DNA of 40,544 nucleotides from Planctomycetota bacterium (GCA_013349435.1 DUZQ01000017.1:1-40544), one strand, 5' to 3'. Shown: positions 17,485 to 25,154, numbered from the stretch's first letter. The notes: generated by a model from the letters alone, not told the origin. Program-made: numbers and translations.

Positions 17485-17970
17485 GTGAGTTTTGAAGACA
17501 TTGTTTGTGATGTTGCCAATAATATGGGCCGGCTTGCAGGTAAAGGCCGTAACATATTATTTTCGGCCCGGAAAAAGCTCGAAGACTCAGCGCAAGGACT
17601 GAATCCAAAGGAGCTGCCCCAAAAAATTCGCAACGCCGTTTTCGAGAAACTCTCTCGCACTCTCTACAAACAGGCTGAGTTTGTGTTGGGCAAGGTCTCG
17701 GAGCGAATGGAAGTGATAGATGAAGTTGCCGGGCCCTTTTATGAAAAAGTCAATGCCTTAAACTCCCAGGGCCCGGTCAGCGAAGGGCAGTTATGGCAAG
17801 CTTTGAATTCAATCGAAGCGGCTAAAAAACTAACTGACGAAGAAAAGGTCCTGTTGGTAAACATTTTCGGAGCAATCATCGGCTCCGCCAGGTCTAAATA
17901 TGTTGATGCTGTTGTTCTTGAAGAGGACGCGGTTTCGCGGGACAAAATTGATCCCCCAAGCCGGGACTGA
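17485..17970 (+). CDS. Helical protein of unknown function, paralogue A
   Basis: A 161-residue soluble, mostly helical protein with no family I recognise. It starts at GTG 17485 behind AAAGGAG, 11 bases after the pyrophosphatase stop. It is homologous along its length to the protein at 20082: similar N-terminus (MSFEDIVCDVANNMGR against MSLTDVISDFAHGMGK) and a shared GPVSE, LT(D/E)(D/E)E(K/R) and LV segment. The C-terminal region is the same place where 20082 and the PAS protein at 20592 share a tail motif. A cytoplasmic magnetosome-associated adaptor is one guess; nothing in the sequence fixes a function. Confidence 0.7.
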   Translation: MSFEDIVCDVANNMGRLAGKGRNILFSARKKLEDSAQGLNPKELPQKIRNAVFEKLSRTLYKQAEFVLGKVSERMEVIDEVAGPFYEKVNALNSQGPVSEGQLWQALNSIEAAKKLTDEEKVLLVNIFGAIIGSARSKYVDAVVLEEDAVSRDKIDPPSRD

Positions 17971-18001
17971 CCGATAAATCCGGCACAGATTCGAAAAAGG
18001 A

Positions 18002-18203
18002 TAATTAGTATCTGTTGTGGAAACGTTATTTTGTCATTCCTGCACCGTATCGGAGTACGGCATAAACTCCAGCAGGAATCCATTTTTTAGACCGTGGACC
18101 CCTGCTCCCTGCCCCTGCCTCCGCAGGGGTAACATTCCTTCGCAGGGACAGGCTTCGCAGAGGCGACAGAGTAATGTCGGTTTTCCGCAACAGGAACTAA
18201 TTA
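18002..18203. repeat. MITE-like element, copy 1 (202 bp)
   Basis: Terminal inverted repeats of 22 bases match at 19 positions: the left end begins TAATTAGTATCTGTTGTGG and the right end, read in reverse complement, begins TAATTAGTTCCTGTTGCGG. The interior has no open frame of note and holds its own palindromes, including CATTCCTGC at 18034 paired with GCAGGAATC at 18072. A second copy lies at 23479-23627 in the opposite orientation. It fills most of the 312-base gap between 17970 and 18283. Short elements with terminal repeats and no gene are typical of MITEs moved by a transposase elsewhere. Confidence 0.75.
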
Positions 18204-18282
18204 AGCAGAAAAACCAGCCTTAATTCACAAAAGCCGAGCTGGAATATGCTTACAGTTTATAGTTTTTGTGGGATTGCGGATT

Positions 18283-19107
18283 ATGGAACTGAGTGAATAT
18301 GAAAAAATCAGTTTGAAAAAAATAAGGAAATGGGAGAAACAAAAGCACAAGGGCCTTCACAAGAAAGTGCTGGATATTACCTCCAGGCCGGTGAATTACC
18401 TGGCTGGCAAGATTGGCCCTGAAAAACTAAAAAAAATCGAAAACGCCATCGGCAAAACCGTTGAGAACTTACTGTACGTATCAACCTTTACAGTCGATCC
18501 CGAAGATTTGATAAAAAGGGCTCATGCACACGGTGTGATGATAAAAAACCTGTCGGAACTTAAAACATGTAACCTCGAGTTGCTTGACGAATGCAATCGG
18601 GTGCACATAAACTTCCATGAAAAGGCAAGCGCCATTCAGGGTGCAGCGGCGGGGCTTGGAGGCATGCTGACGGCAACAGCGGATATAACGGCGCTATTAG
18701 TTCAGGATTTTCATATGATTCAGGAAATAGCGTATTGCTATGGTTACGACCCCAACGAAGTTATCGAGAAAGAGATTATATTAAGAATAATCGAAATCGG
18801 TGTCGGCGGCTCGGAGGTAAAATTCAAGGCCTTAAAAGAAATCGGTTCCTTAAAAACGATTAAGAGCAAATCAGGCAAAAAAACCACGACCCAAAAAGGC
18901 GTCTCGGTTCTGGGTTCAAAAGCCCTGGAAGAATATATCGAACATCTGACTGCCGCCCTGATTGTACGTTTAGTGCCTCGAGCACTGCCTGTAGTGTCAA
19001 TGGTGGTAAGCGCTCACTCAAACCACGAAATCATCGAACACTCGGGAAATGCAGCTTTTATGATATACAGAAAACGGTTCATCGGAAGAAAAAAGAAAAT
19101 AGTGTAA
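18283..19107 (+). CDS. EcsC-family protein
   Basis: A 274-residue protein of the EcsC family. The family region is clear at about 115-165: AAAGLGGMLTATADITALLVQDFHMIQEIAYCYGYDP, followed by a second helical region and an SKALEEYIEHLTAALIVRLVPRALPVV stretch. The hydrophobic parts are weak membrane helices; the N- and C-termini are strongly basic. EcsC function is poorly known. ATG 18283 is preferred to GTG 18268, although neither has a strong ribosome site. It is the first gene inside the segment bracketed by the two MITE-like repeats. Confidence 0.8.
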   Translation: MELSEYEKISLKKIRKWEKQKHKGLHKKVLDITSRPVNYLAGKIGPEKLKKIENAIGKTVENLLYVSTFTVDPEDLIKRAHAHGVMIKNLSELKTCNLELLDECNRVHINFHEKASAIQGAAAGLGGMLTATADITALLVQDFHMIQEIAYCYGYDPNEVIEKEIILRIIEIGVGGSEVKFKALKEIGSLKTIKSKSGKKTTTQKGVSVLGSKALEEYIEHLTAALIVRLVPRALPVVSMVVSAHSNHEIIEHSGNAAFMIYRKRFIGRKKKIV

Positions 19108-19162
19108 TATATAATATATCGATATAAGAATAAGAAGCGGAATACAAACATAGGAGATAAAG

Positions 19163-19585
19163 ATGGAAACGATCGATTACTACTGTCCGACAACCGTAAC
19201 AAGTACGGTTGGATATACCATGGGTCGGGCTGTCGGGGCTGTAAGGTCCGTCACAATTCAAGCTGTAGATCCCGTTAAAGCCGGTGCAGTGGTAGCCCTT
19301 GGATGGGGAGGCATAGCGGCTCTGATAAATGCCAAAAAATACAGGCAGGGAAGGATGACAAAACGGGATGCTGTTCTTGACACGGGAGGTGAAGCGGTAG
19401 GTTTGGGTGTGGCTTCCGGACTCGGTTTATTGGCCAGTAATGCTGCAAGATTGTCAACTATGTTTGCGACTACTTCGGCCTTGGTACCCTTTGCGATAGG
19501 CGTTGTTGTTACCGCAAGCTCGAAAGTGGTATGGGATTGCAATGTGAAAAGACATCTCAAATGTGAAGCAACACCGGTTGCATAA
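19163..19585 (+). CDS. Glycine-rich hydrophobic membrane protein
   Basis: A 140-residue protein with AGGAG seven bases before ATG 19163. Three hydrophobic stretches (about 39-55, 75-92, 98-118) are rich in Gly, Ala and Val. The run GEAVGLGVASGLGLLASNA and the final part resemble the C-terminal half of the protein at 23673 (DSAGLGLAAGLGVATAQAV). The basic loop KKYRQGRMTKRDAVLD separates helices 1 and 2, and the tail is basic. No family is recognised. Gly/Leu-rich membrane proteins such as Mms6, MamD and MamG occur in magnetosomes, so a membrane or crystal-associated role is a guess. Confidence 0.7.
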   Translation: METIDYYCPTTVTSTVGYTMGRAVGAVRSVTIQAVDPVKAGAVVALGWGGIAALINAKKYRQGRMTKRDAVLDTGGEAVGLGVASGLGLLASNAARLSTMFATTSALVPFAIGVVVTASSKVVWDCNVKRHLKCEATPVA

Positions 19586-19714
19586 TCATGTATTTATAAT
19601 TGCAACCGGCTGTAAAAACAAAGGTTTGCACGCATAGTTGATTGTGTGATTTTGAAGCTTCCAGGGGAAAACGCCATCGAATTCTTTGTGGAAACCTTAT
19701 AAATGGTAGTATAG

Positions 19715-20062
19715 ATGGATCCTATCAGGCACAAGTTGAGTTTGTTGTTGACGGAAACCGCCCGTAACCGAATAAGGACTCTTGAACCGGATTCTCCGTG
19801 CGCAGAGGAATTAAGCAAAATCGGCGAGGTTGATGACATTATAGTCCAGGAAGTCGAAAAGCTCTGCAGCACCGCCACGTTGGCCCAGATTGCACGGATT
19901 CTTTACCTTGCGGCACTGATAAAGACAACATCGGGACGGAGAAGAGAAGCGATAAAAAACGATATCAAGCTGATAGCAGAAAAACTGGTGGCCAGAACCG
20001 AAAGCGAAACCGGCCCGTTAAGGCTGCCCGAGACCTGCCGCCATTTACTTCTGAGCCTTTAG
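19715..20062 (+). CDS. Small helical protein, unknown function
   Basis: A 115-residue, all-helical, soluble-looking protein with no recognised family and no membrane helix. The core region VDDIIVQEVEKLCSTATLAQIARILYLAALIKTT looks like a compact helical bundle, followed by a charged segment. ATG 19715 has only a weak GGTAGT upstream. It is followed 19 bases later by the gene at 20082, so they probably share a transcript. Its position between the glycine-rich protein and the paralogue B gene suggests a magnetosome-accessory protein, nothing more. Confidence 0.55.
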   Translation: MDPIRHKLSLLLTETARNRIRTLEPDSPCAEELSKIGEVDDIIVQEVEKLCSTATLAQIARILYLAALIKTTSGRRREAIKNDIKLIAEKLVARTESETGPLRLPETCRHLLLSL

Positions 20063-20081
20063 TTAAACCGCAGGACTTAAT

Positions 20082-20537
20082 ATGAGTCTCACTGATGTTA
20101 TTAGTGATTTCGCCCACGGCATGGGAAAATTCATCGGAAAAAGTTTCAATGCCCTGTCCTTGTTCCGAAATGCCTTAAGAGAATCCGCAGGAAAGCTGCG
20201 ACCCCGGGACTCAAGTGAAAAAATCCGAGCTATCGTGATTGAAGAGTTAACACATTTGCCGGCCAAAGAAGCCGAACTTTCAGGGACTGATTTTGAGAAA
20301 CGACTTCAACTTATGGCTGATACCATACTGGCTCTTCAGGAGAAGATCAACGAACTTGGCTTTCGTGGACCGGTAAGTGAAACAGACATGTTTGAAGCGA
20401 TGGATTCGCTTAAAGCCACCGAGCTCCTTACCGAGGATGAAAGAGCTATACTGGTAACTGTCTTTAGGCAAAATATTGCGATTCAAAAGCCGAATCTCAT
20501 CGACACGCCCATAATTCAGAACTCATTAAGCGGGTAA
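20082..20537 (+). CDS. Helical protein of unknown function, paralogue B
   Basis: A 151-residue helical protein homologous to the one at 17485. Shared features are the N-terminal amphipathic segment with MGKFIGKSFN, the middle GPVSETDMFEAMDSLKA and the C-terminal TEDERAILVTVFRQNIAIQKP. That last segment recurs at the end of the PAS/coiled-coil protein at 20592 (DDEKSVLENIFRHNIELQKP). No family is recognised and there is no membrane helix. The AGGAC before ATG 20082 is a fair ribosome site. The shared tail could be a docking peptide; this is inference. Confidence 0.7.
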   Translation: MSLTDVISDFAHGMGKFIGKSFNALSLFRNALRESAGKLRPRDSSEKIRAIVIEELTHLPAKEAELSGTDFEKRLQLMADTILALQEKINELGFRGPVSETDMFEAMDSLKATELLTEDERAILVTVFRQNIAIQKPNLIDTPIIQNSLSG

Positions 20538-20591
20538 GGTTGTTATGGGCAGGTGTTTAATAAAGGTTGGAATTGTGGTTTATTTCTTGAA

Positions 20592-21545
20592 ATGGGTGTA
20601 AACATGGATGATATAATTGCTGTCCACAAACAAGTCGAACAAACGTTGCGCCGGCTCAAGGCAACTGCCGAACGAGCGAGGGAGGGGATTGTTGCGCTCG
20701 ACCTCGAGGGAGTCATTCAGTTTGTTAATACGGCCTGGACCCAGATGTACGGATATAAGGGGCCGGATGATTTGGTTGGCAAGCAGATTAGCGCTTTGCG
20801 CACCAAAGGTCGGATGAAAACCGATATAGCCGGGTTCATAGACAAAGCCGTACAAAAAGGCGAATATGCTGGCCGGTTGGAATGCTTTCGAAAAGACGGG
20901 ACTCCATTTGCGGCAGATATACTTATGGTATTATTCAACGACGATGGGGGCAAGGCCGCCGGCCTTGTCGGTTTTACCGAAGATTTGACCGAACAGGAAC
21001 ATACTAAGGAGGAATTGAGGCAATTTCGCAGCCGGATGGATGAGCTTGTCAGCCGACAAACAGAAGAATTAGAGGCCACCAATGAACAGTTACAACAACG
21101 GTTAACTGAGCTTGAGCAGGACGAGGAGCAGTTAAGGAAACAGGCTGCTGAATTGACATCAGAAAACAAGCAACTTCGGGGGCAAATCCGCAAACACGAA
21201 CGAGCGAAAGACGAATTGAAGTTACACTGCGACAAGCTTGACCAACGCTTGAGGGAACAGAGTGAACAATTAACTGTTGCGGCAACAAAGCTCCGGGACG
21301 AAACAACCAGGCGCCACCGGCAAGCTGAACGCTTCAGCCAGAAAACCGAAGAGTTAAAAGCCGCCGGTGCACAACTGCAGGCTCAAATTTACGAACTGAG
21401 CACCACCTGTACTGATAGTGAAGCAGACATCTTAAAAAAATCAGATTCGTTTGAGGTGGTTGTAGCCCCCGCTGATGATGAAAAATCTGTGTTGGAAAAT
21501 ATTTTCAGGCATAATATCGAACTTCAAAAGCCTCAGCCCGATTAG
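20592..21545 (+). CDS. PAS-domain protein with long coiled coil
   Basis: About 317 residues. A PAS domain fills about residues 15-125 (REGIVALDLEGVIQFVNTAW, GKQISALR, FRKDGTPFAADILM, GLVGFTEDLTEQ). A long coiled coil follows (about 130-280, heptads rich in Glu, Gln, Leu and Lys), and the C-terminal tail DDEKSVLENIFRHNIELQKPQPD matches the neighbour at 20082. There is no kinase, GGDEF or methyl-accepting domain, so the PAS signal is not read out by a usual enzyme. ATG 20592, ATG 20604 or GTG 20553 could be the start; none has a clear ribosome site. Coiled-coil proteins help shape crystals and chains in some magnetotactic bacteria; a link here is inferred. Confidence 0.75.
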   Translation: MGVNMDDIIAVHKQVEQTLRRLKATAERAREGIVALDLEGVIQFVNTAWTQMYGYKGPDDLVGKQISALRTKGRMKTDIAGFIDKAVQKGEYAGRLECFRKDGTPFAADILMVLFNDDGGKAAGLVGFTEDLTEQEHTKEELRQFRSRMDELVSRQTEELEATNEQLQQRLTELEQDEEQLRKQAAELTSENKQLRGQIRKHERAKDELKLHCDKLDQRLREQSEQLTVAATKLRDETTRRHRQAERFSQKTEELKAAGAQLQAQIYELSTTCTDSEADILKKSDSFEVVVAPADDEKSVLENIFRHNIELQKPQPD

Positions 21546-21630
21546 TGTTATGTTACATGTACTTTGGGGAATTTTTGTTCTACTTAATATCCCGGCTGCA
21601 CTTTTTTCTCTGGGCACGGTTATTTGCCTC

Positions 21631-21814
21631 GGTGCCACGGGCAAACCATCCCATGAGCTTGCCGGCTCAGAGGCTGACACACTTGGTGTCTCATTATATT
21701 TGTGTTGTGGCGGGTGCCAGCCTTGGAGCCTGTCCCGTGCATCGACCCGGGGCCGAAGGCGAAAGTGATGGAATTATTCTAAACGGCCAAGGCTGCGCTT
21801 GCCAGTGGCACCCG
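21631..21814. repeat. Intergenic repeat with GGTGCCAC/GTGGCACC ends
   Basis: The segment begins GGTGCCACGGGCAAACCATC and ends GCGCTTGCCAGTGGCACCCG, so its ends form an inverted repeat around GGTGCCAC. The same two end modules occur side by side at 40059-40170 (CGCTTGACAGTGGCACCCG, then GGTGCCACGGTCAAACCAT). This marks a dispersed repeat family of the genome. It may be a decayed mobile unit or a transcribed hairpin; no gene is inside. Confidence 0.6.
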
Positions 21815-22221
21815 GATAAATTCGTTAAAATCCCCTATATCGGTGCCATCCCGGCGCGCCGGGATTTGGCCGTTCGGAAACAACGGTATCCCCTCAGTTA
21901 ATGTTTAACAGATCAGTATGTCTCAGACAAAGATTCTTTATTATGATTGTAACCCGAACCTTTTTTTAAAAAAGCTTTGTTGTGGACCCTTTACGTTAAT
22001 ATTTAAATATTGTTACCATTAGAAGACGAATAACAGAGACCCGGCGGCTATTCATAACAACAGAAGCCTGCCGGCGTAAGCCGGCGGATACAGGTACATT
22101 GCTTTCTTCAAATTTGATAGATGTATTCACTTTATAGTTTACTTCGCAATACACACGCATCTAAACGTATATATACTATGTGCTATGTGTATATACCAAT
22201 ATCTGCAAGTTTGGTTTCAAA

Positions 22222-22248
22222 ATATTCAGATATTAAAGTTCTGAATAT
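22222..22248. promoter_or_regulatory. Perfect palindrome upstream of mamK
   Basis: ATATTCAG at 22222-22229 and CTGAATAT at 22241-22248 are perfect 8-base inverted repeats separated by 11 bases, 37 bases before the mamK start. Placement just ahead of the ribosome site (AAAGGAG at 22271) fits an operator for a dimeric regulator or a leader hairpin. It does not match a Fur box. The long spacer makes a protein operator less certain. Confidence 0.35.
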
Positions 22249-22284
22249 ATATGTCCGATAAACCTGATATAAAGGAGAAAATGT

Positions 22285-23403
22285 ATGGTTATAAAGCACG
22301 AAAAAATACGGAGCACAAAACAAGCCGGCAAAAAAAACAGGCCAAATTCTTCGGTTTCCAAAATTCCTTCTCCTTTTGCCCCAAAAGGCAAGGCTCTCTT
22401 CGTGGGCATAGATCTGGGGACCTCCCGGGCATCCATAGCAGCAAGCAACGGTGTTCGGGAGGTAATGCCCACATACGTAGGTTATCCCAAGGATAATATA
22501 TCTGAAGAGTTATTAGGTAATAAGCCACTTTTTGGAGATGCGGCACTGAAACACCGCTTAAGTTTAGAGCTTGTCCGCCCTTTAGCACATGGTGTCATCC
22601 AGAATAACGGCAAATCTGGAAACAACAAGTATCTGACGGCTGCTAAGCAATTGGTGCGGTACCTTCTGCAAAAAGCACGTCCGAAACCCGGCCAACCTGT
22701 ATATGGTGTAATAGGGGCACCGGCACGAGCAAGTATCGCCAGTAAACGCATTCTTATAGATGCAGCCAGTGGCATCCTCGATGCGGTTATGATTGTTTCT
22801 GAGCCTTTTACAGTGGCTTATGAGCTTGGCGTTCTCGACCAGGCACTGGTTATCGATATTGGCGCAGGAACTGTAGATTTATGCCGTTTGCATGGAACAC
22901 TGCCCCAAAATCAGGACCAGATTACATTGGATCAAGCGGGTGATTATGTTGATGATGCCCTTTCAAAAATTATCCGCAAGAAATACCCAAAGGCACAGTT
23001 TTCTATAAATATGGTTAGAAAACTGAAGGAACGCCATGGTTTTGTCTCGGAAAACTCGGACCGGGTAAAGGCAAAATTCCCTGTCGATGGCAGGCCTCGC
23101 GAATTTGATGTTACCGATGAATTGAGAAAAGCCTGCAAAAGCATAGTGCCTGGAATGGTCAGCTCGATTGCCAAACTTATTGCCACATACGACCCTGAGT
23201 TTCAGCAAGCCTTGCGCTCCAATGTAATATTGGCCGGCGGCGGCAGCCAAATGGTGGGACTGCCTGAATTAATTGAAGATGCGATGGACGAATTAGGCGG
23301 CGGCCAGGTAAGCCGGGTTGATGAGCCGCTTTTTGCAGGCTCAAACGGGGCGTTAAAAATGGCGCGGCGAATGCCGGTACATTTCTGGAAAGTGTTAACG
23401 TAA
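22285..23403 (+). CDS. mamK: MamK, actin-like magnetosome filament protein
   Basis: A 372-residue actin-superfamily ATPase. Phosphate loop 1 is VGIDLGTSRAS (about 40-50), phosphate loop 2 is VIDIGAGTVDL (about 189-199), and the C-terminal part has AGGGSQMVGLPELI and GSNGAL. MamK polymerises into filaments that hold the magnetosome chain. The match to MamK (VGIDLGTSR, GNKPLFGDAAL, RPLAHGVI) is better than to MreB or ParM. A Lys-rich N-terminal extension of about 35 residues precedes the actin fold, longer than in classical MamK. AAAGGAG lies 8 bases before ATG 22285. The gene stands apart, with long gaps on both sides. Confidence 0.92.
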   Translation: MVIKHEKIRSTKQAGKKNRPNSSVSKIPSPFAPKGKALFVGIDLGTSRASIAASNGVREVMPTYVGYPKDNISEELLGNKPLFGDAALKHRLSLELVRPLAHGVIQNNGKSGNNKYLTAAKQLVRYLLQKARPKPGQPVYGVIGAPARASIASKRILIDAASGILDAVMIVSEPFTVAYELGVLDQALVIDIGAGTVDLCRLHGTLPQNQDQITLDQAGDYVDDALSKIIRKKYPKAQFSINMVRKLKERHGFVSENSDRVKAKFPVDGRPREFDVTDELRKACKSIVPGMVSSIAKLIATYDPEFQQALRSNVILAGGGSQMVGLPELIEDAMDELGGGQVSRVDEPLFAGSNGALKMARRMPVHFWKVLT

Positions 23404-23478
23404 AACCTGTCCCAAAACCATACAAGAACCTGTGTCTTTTGTACATATATCGTTTTTGCAGGGTATTTTACAGGCTCT

Positions 23479-23627
23479 TAATTAGTTCCTGTTGCGGAAA
23501 AACTTCCTTGCTCTGTCACCCCTGCCAAAGCAGCAAATCAACGGCCGGAAAAGTGGATACCTGCCCCTGCTTGCACAGGGCTGACATTCTTTCGGGGAAG
23601 TAAAGGTTCCGCAACAGATACTAATTA
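23479..23627. repeat. MITE-like element, copy 2 (149 bp), inverted
   Basis: The left end begins TAATTAGTTCCTGTTGCGG and the right end, read in reverse complement, begins TAATTAGTATCTGTTGCGG; the 22-base ends match at 19 positions. The TTCC-type and ATC-type ends are swapped compared with copy 1 at 18002-18203, so this copy lies in the opposite orientation. It is shorter than copy 1 and no gene is inside. It occupies most of the gap between mamK and the gene at 23673. Confidence 0.75.
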
Positions 23628-23672
23628 GAAAAATTATGCAAAATTTCAATTAATTACAGAAAGGGGTTCATT

Positions 23673-24227
23673 ATGAAAGAGTGGTCAAACAAACCATCCA
23701 GTTTGGTTCAGGCAAGCTCGACACCTTTAAAAACAGTGTCACAAAACCCGTCCGGTATTGCCGGCTCGTCAATTGTTAATACATCAGGCAGTGCCGTCGT
23801 TAAAACCGGTTCGGCTTCTGTAACCTTAACCAGCGGCAGCTCGAGCACGGTTGTCTCTACCTCATCAACAGTGCACCTTGGGCAAAGCGCTGTTGCAGGA
23901 GCAGCTACGGTTGCTCCTCTTGCAGCAGGCACATTTGCAGGTGGTTTAGCTGCCGTATTTTATGGTGTATCGAATATGATTAAATACGGAAAGAACGAAA
24001 AAACCGGGATACGGGCGGCTAAGGACACCGTAAAGGATTCTGCGGGCTTGGGGCTCGCCGCCGGTTTGGGCGTGGCGACAGCTCAAGCAGTTGCAGGCAC
24101 TGGTTTTGCTCTGGGGACCACAGTAGCAGTCCCTGTAGCAGCAGGTGCCGGGGTCGCATACGCAAGTATGAAGATCTGGAGGAAGATTTTCTCCGAAAAA
24201 AAGACACCTGCAAAAACAAAAAGCTGA
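23673..24227 (+). CDS. Ser/Thr-rich, Gly/Ala-rich membrane protein
   Basis: A 184-residue protein with AAAGGGG before ATG 23673. The first half (about 1-75) is Ser/Thr/Val-rich and looks like a low-complexity or beta-repeat stalk. The second half has hydrophobic Gly/Ala-rich helices (about 78-105, 122-145, 146-168) and a basic tail ending KTPAKTKS. The GLGLAAGLGVATAQAV stretch is like the protein at 19163. No family is recognised. Leucine-glycine-rich membrane segments recall Mms6, MamD and MamG of magnetite-forming bacteria, but there is no direct homology I can claim. Confidence 0.65.
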   Translation: MKEWSNKPSSLVQASSTPLKTVSQNPSGIAGSSIVNTSGSAVVKTGSASVTLTSGSSSTVVSTSSTVHLGQSAVAGAATVAPLAAGTFAGGLAAVFYGVSNMIKYGKNEKTGIRAAKDTVKDSAGLGLAAGLGVATAQAVAGTGFALGTTVAVPVAAGAGVAYASMKIWRKIFSEKKTPAKTKS

Positions 24228-24255
24228 GAGAACAAAGTTTTGGGAGGAAAAAATA

Positions 24256-24486
24256 ATGGCTTTAAAACTTAAGACAGGCTCGGCATTGACTGCCGGTAGC
24301 GGATTGGGACTTGGATTAGGAAACGGCCATGCCTATGCAGCCACGGGGACTATTCTGGGGCCGCTTGGAATAGCGGCACTGGCGGCGGGTGGGGCGGTTT
24401 TAGTTGTTATGGGAATTAAAAAACTGGCCGGTTCGGATGAGAAAAAGGAATCAAAAGCAAAAACATTAAAAGGGGATACACAATGA
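24256..24486 (+). CDS. Small LG-repeat-like membrane protein with charged tail
   Basis: A 76-residue protein preceded by GGGAGG. It contains a Leu-Gly run (GSGLGLGLGNGHA, about residues 14-26), a hydrophobic helix (about 34-55) and a Lys/Glu/Asp tail (KKLAGSDEKKESKAKTLK). Mms6, MamD and MamG of Magnetospirillum also combine LG repeats, a membrane helix and, in Mms6, a charged tail that touches the mineral. The match is in style, not in alignable sequence. Its stop overlaps the start of the next gene (ATGA), so the two are translationally coupled. Confidence 0.65.
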   Translation: MALKLKTGSALTAGSGLGLGLGNGHAYAATGTILGPLGIAALAAGGAVLVVMGIKKLAGSDEKKESKAKTLKGDTQ

Positions 24487-24614
24487 CTGTTGGAGCATTA
24501 ATATTATTGGCTCTTGCGACCGGAGAGGTCGTAGCTTTGGTGAAAGTCGGCAAACAGAACGAGCGAATCAAAAAGCTCGAAGAGCAGGTCGCCAAACAGA
24601 AGAAAAGGGAATAG
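24483..24614 (+). CDS. 43-residue membrane micro-protein
   Basis: ATG 24483 overlaps the previous stop. The protein has a hydrophobic N-terminal helix (about 3-20) and then a charged amphipathic tail, NERIKKLEEQVAKQKKRE, with coiled-coil heptad spacing. The same design occurs in the 38-residue protein at 1030 (ERRIDKLEGKDDE). Both could anchor partners to the magnetosome membrane through the tail. No family is recognised; the tight coupling to the LG-rich gene supports that it is expressed. Confidence 0.6.
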   Translation: MTVGALILLALATGEVVALVKVGKQNERIKKLEEQVAKQKKRE

Positions 24615-24639
24615 CAGGTAACCTATGGGCATTTAATCC

Positions 24640-25077
24640 TTACTTTGATTTGCGTTTGCAGGCCCTGCAAATGCCAAACATCTTCATCGTGTCCCTGGAA
24701 ACAGTAAAATCGTGTTTTTTTGCCAACTGCCTTTGAATCTGCTCAAGTCTGGGGCTGGCTATCTCGACAATCCTGCCGCACTTGATACAGACCAGATGGT
24801 GATGATGCTGATGTTTGTATTTGTGCTCGTATCGCCTGGCGCCGTCCCCGAAATCGGTCTCTCTTGCCAGGCCTGCATCGCATATCACCTTCATTGACCG
24901 ATATACGGTGGCAAGGCCGATTTTGGTGTTTTTCTTTCTGACAAGTTCGTAAAGGTCGTTAATCGTGGAGTGTTTCTCCGTCTTCAGGAATATATCCAGA
25001 ACTTGCTCTCTCTGCCTGCTGTAAAGCAAGCCGTTGCTTTTCAAATACCGCCTGAGAATATCCTTTGCAGATTTCAT
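24640..25077 (-). CDS. fur: Fur-family ferric uptake regulator
   Basis: A 145-residue Fur-family repressor. The winged-helix region is at about 10-85 (SRQREQVLDIFL, TKIGLATVYRSMKVICDAGL). The metal sites follow: HKYKHQHHHHLVC (a His-rich version of the HHHD site), a CxxC pair in VCIKCG and a second CxxC in CRAC near the end. Fur binds Fe(II) and represses iron-uptake genes. ATG 25077 has GGAGGA upstream. It faces the porin-feoAB operon, and both sides of the 479-base gap carry Fur-like sites, which supports Fur over Zur or PerR. Zur cannot be fully excluded. Confidence 0.88.
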   Translation of the reverse strand: MKSAKDILRRYLKSNGLLYSRQREQVLDIFLKTEKHSTINDLYELVRKKNTKIGLATVYRSMKVICDAGLARETDFGDGARRYEHKYKHQHHHHLVCIKCGRIVEIASPRLEQIQRQLAKKHDFTVSRDTMKMFGICRACKRKSK

Positions 25078-25095
25078 ATATCCTCCGCGAACAAT

Positions 25096-25116
25096 TGACC
25101 ATAATTATCAATCTCA
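25096..25116 (-). promoter_or_regulatory. Fur-box-like site in the fur leader
   Basis: Read on the minus strand, the 21 bases match the extended Fur box consensus at 16 of 21 positions, including the central GATAAT half. The site lies about 10 bases downstream of the fur -10 element, near the expected transcription start, and about 19 bases upstream of the fur start codon. This suggests autoregulation. The match was made by eye against the known consensus. Confidence 0.65.
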
Positions 25117-25125
25117 TTTTGCCGG

Positions 25126-25154
25126 ATTTTACAATAACCCAAATGCCGTGTCAA
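25126..25154 (-). promoter_or_regulatory. Predicted sigma-70-type promoter of fur
   Basis: On the minus strand, TTGACA (25154-25149) is a perfect -35 element. It is followed after 17 bases by TAAAAT (25131-25126), a near-consensus -10. It points toward fur, and the Fur-like site at 25096-25116 covers the expected transcription start. The spacing is ideal, which makes chance occurrence unlikely. Confidence 0.7.

Larger units (their letters stand above)
21546..22284. other. Long intergenic region before mamK
   Basis: This 739-base stretch holds no gene I can support. Its left third is repeat DNA (see 21631-21814). The right part (about 21900-22284) is AT-rich and likely contains the mamK promoter and leader. 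It includes short palindromes such as one centred near 22180 (GTATATA paired with TATATAC) and the perfect one at 22222-22248. I cannot place a confident -35/-10 pair. Frames open through 21545-21901 are repeat-derived. Confidence 0.6.

Noticed and set aside
21475..21901. Open frames of about 100 residues downstream of the PAS protein
   Set aside because: They run through repeat DNA and give Cys/Pro/Arg-rich translations with no domain and no ribosome site.
22251..22496. An 81-residue frame overlapping the mamK start
   Set aside because: It is a shifted reading of the mamK leader and N-terminus; mamK itself has the ribosome site and the actin motifs.
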